NCBI GenBank assembly: GCA_018105865.1
Contig: CM030837.1
Location: forward strand, 8,070,725-8,134,724
Length of the DNA: 64,000 nt
Direction of reading: 5' to 3'
From: Metaphire vulgaris
Taxonomy: Eukaryota > Annelida > Clitellata > Crassiclitellata > Megascolecidae
Shown: piece after piece, positions 63,804 to 64,000 of the stretch
Layout of the letters: each line of letters opens with the position of its first letter
Numbering within the stretch: position 1 is the first letter of the stretch
The notes under the pieces: model-generated
Database searches by the model: none
Seen by the model: the letters and a program-made list of their open reading frames with translations, nothing else
What the model was told of the DNA's origin: nothing
Translations under genes and position numbers: made by a program

Positions 63804-64000
63804 TTCTCTTTTTGTTTTGCCTTCAACCTTTGTTAATTTTCATTTTCTGTCTTCTAGTTATTGCAGCCTACTTGATGTAACTGGATCAATTATTCAATAT
63901 CCAGTTTTCATGTAGTTTTTTCTGCAGATCATTCCATTTCTCAAATAGCCTTTTCTTTTTTTTTCACTATGCTGACAAATGCAATAGTAGGTATGCTGGC

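Overview
This 64-kb window is nuclear DNA from an animal. Coding exons are short and separated by long AT-rich introns with GT/AG borders, there are many microsatellites, and more than half of the sequence I could interpret is transposon-derived. The retroelement mix (CR1/L2-like and RTE-like LINEs), the dense hAT-type miniature elements and the vertebrate-like exon structure of a tropomyosin gene suggest a marine invertebrate, perhaps a deuterostome such as an echinoderm. The species cannot be fixed from the sequence alone.

Three host loci are supported. (1) At 18795-19569 (+) is the last coding exon of a class A peptide-type GPCR carrying TM4-TM7; its 5' exons were not found. (2) At 28111-46162 (-) is a complete eight-exon tropomyosin gene of the short (exon 1b start) type. 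Its internal exons are 134, 118, 71, 76, 63 and 70 nt with phases that join into 251 codons. (3) At 48823-50594 (-), about 2.7 kb upstream of tropomyosin on the same strand, are three exons of a gene resembling the DUF4806 family. A fourth, weaker exon candidate of unknown identity lies at 7455-7785 (+).

Region by region: 1-18.5 kb is mostly repeats, including a TIR transposon invaded by LINEs (1.76-4.14 kb), a CR1/L2-like LINE (5.3-6.6 kb), a run of hAT-type MITEs (4.8-15.4 kb), and a 5'-truncated LINE at 16181-17684 whose target site can be read exactly. 18.5-19.6 kb holds the GPCR exon. 19.6-28 kb holds nested MITEs and LINE pieces. 28-46 kb is tropomyosin, whose introns contain MITEs, a 2-kb TTAA-flanked palindrome, a mariner remnant, and LINE pieces. 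46.3-64 kb holds an RTE-like LINE directly upstream of tropomyosin, the DUF4806-like gene, further LINEs, foldback and hAT elements, tandem repeats, a probable tRNA-derived SINE, and a decayed transposon ORF at the right edge.

The most unusual signal is a ~20-bp module (close to GACGACCTTTTTTGCTTGTC) that recurs about twenty times inside TIR elements whose ends are otherwise unrelated, often as pairs. Three TIR elements also enclose telomere-like CCCTAA arrays. Many element borders were fixed by 8-bp target-site duplications read directly from the sequence.
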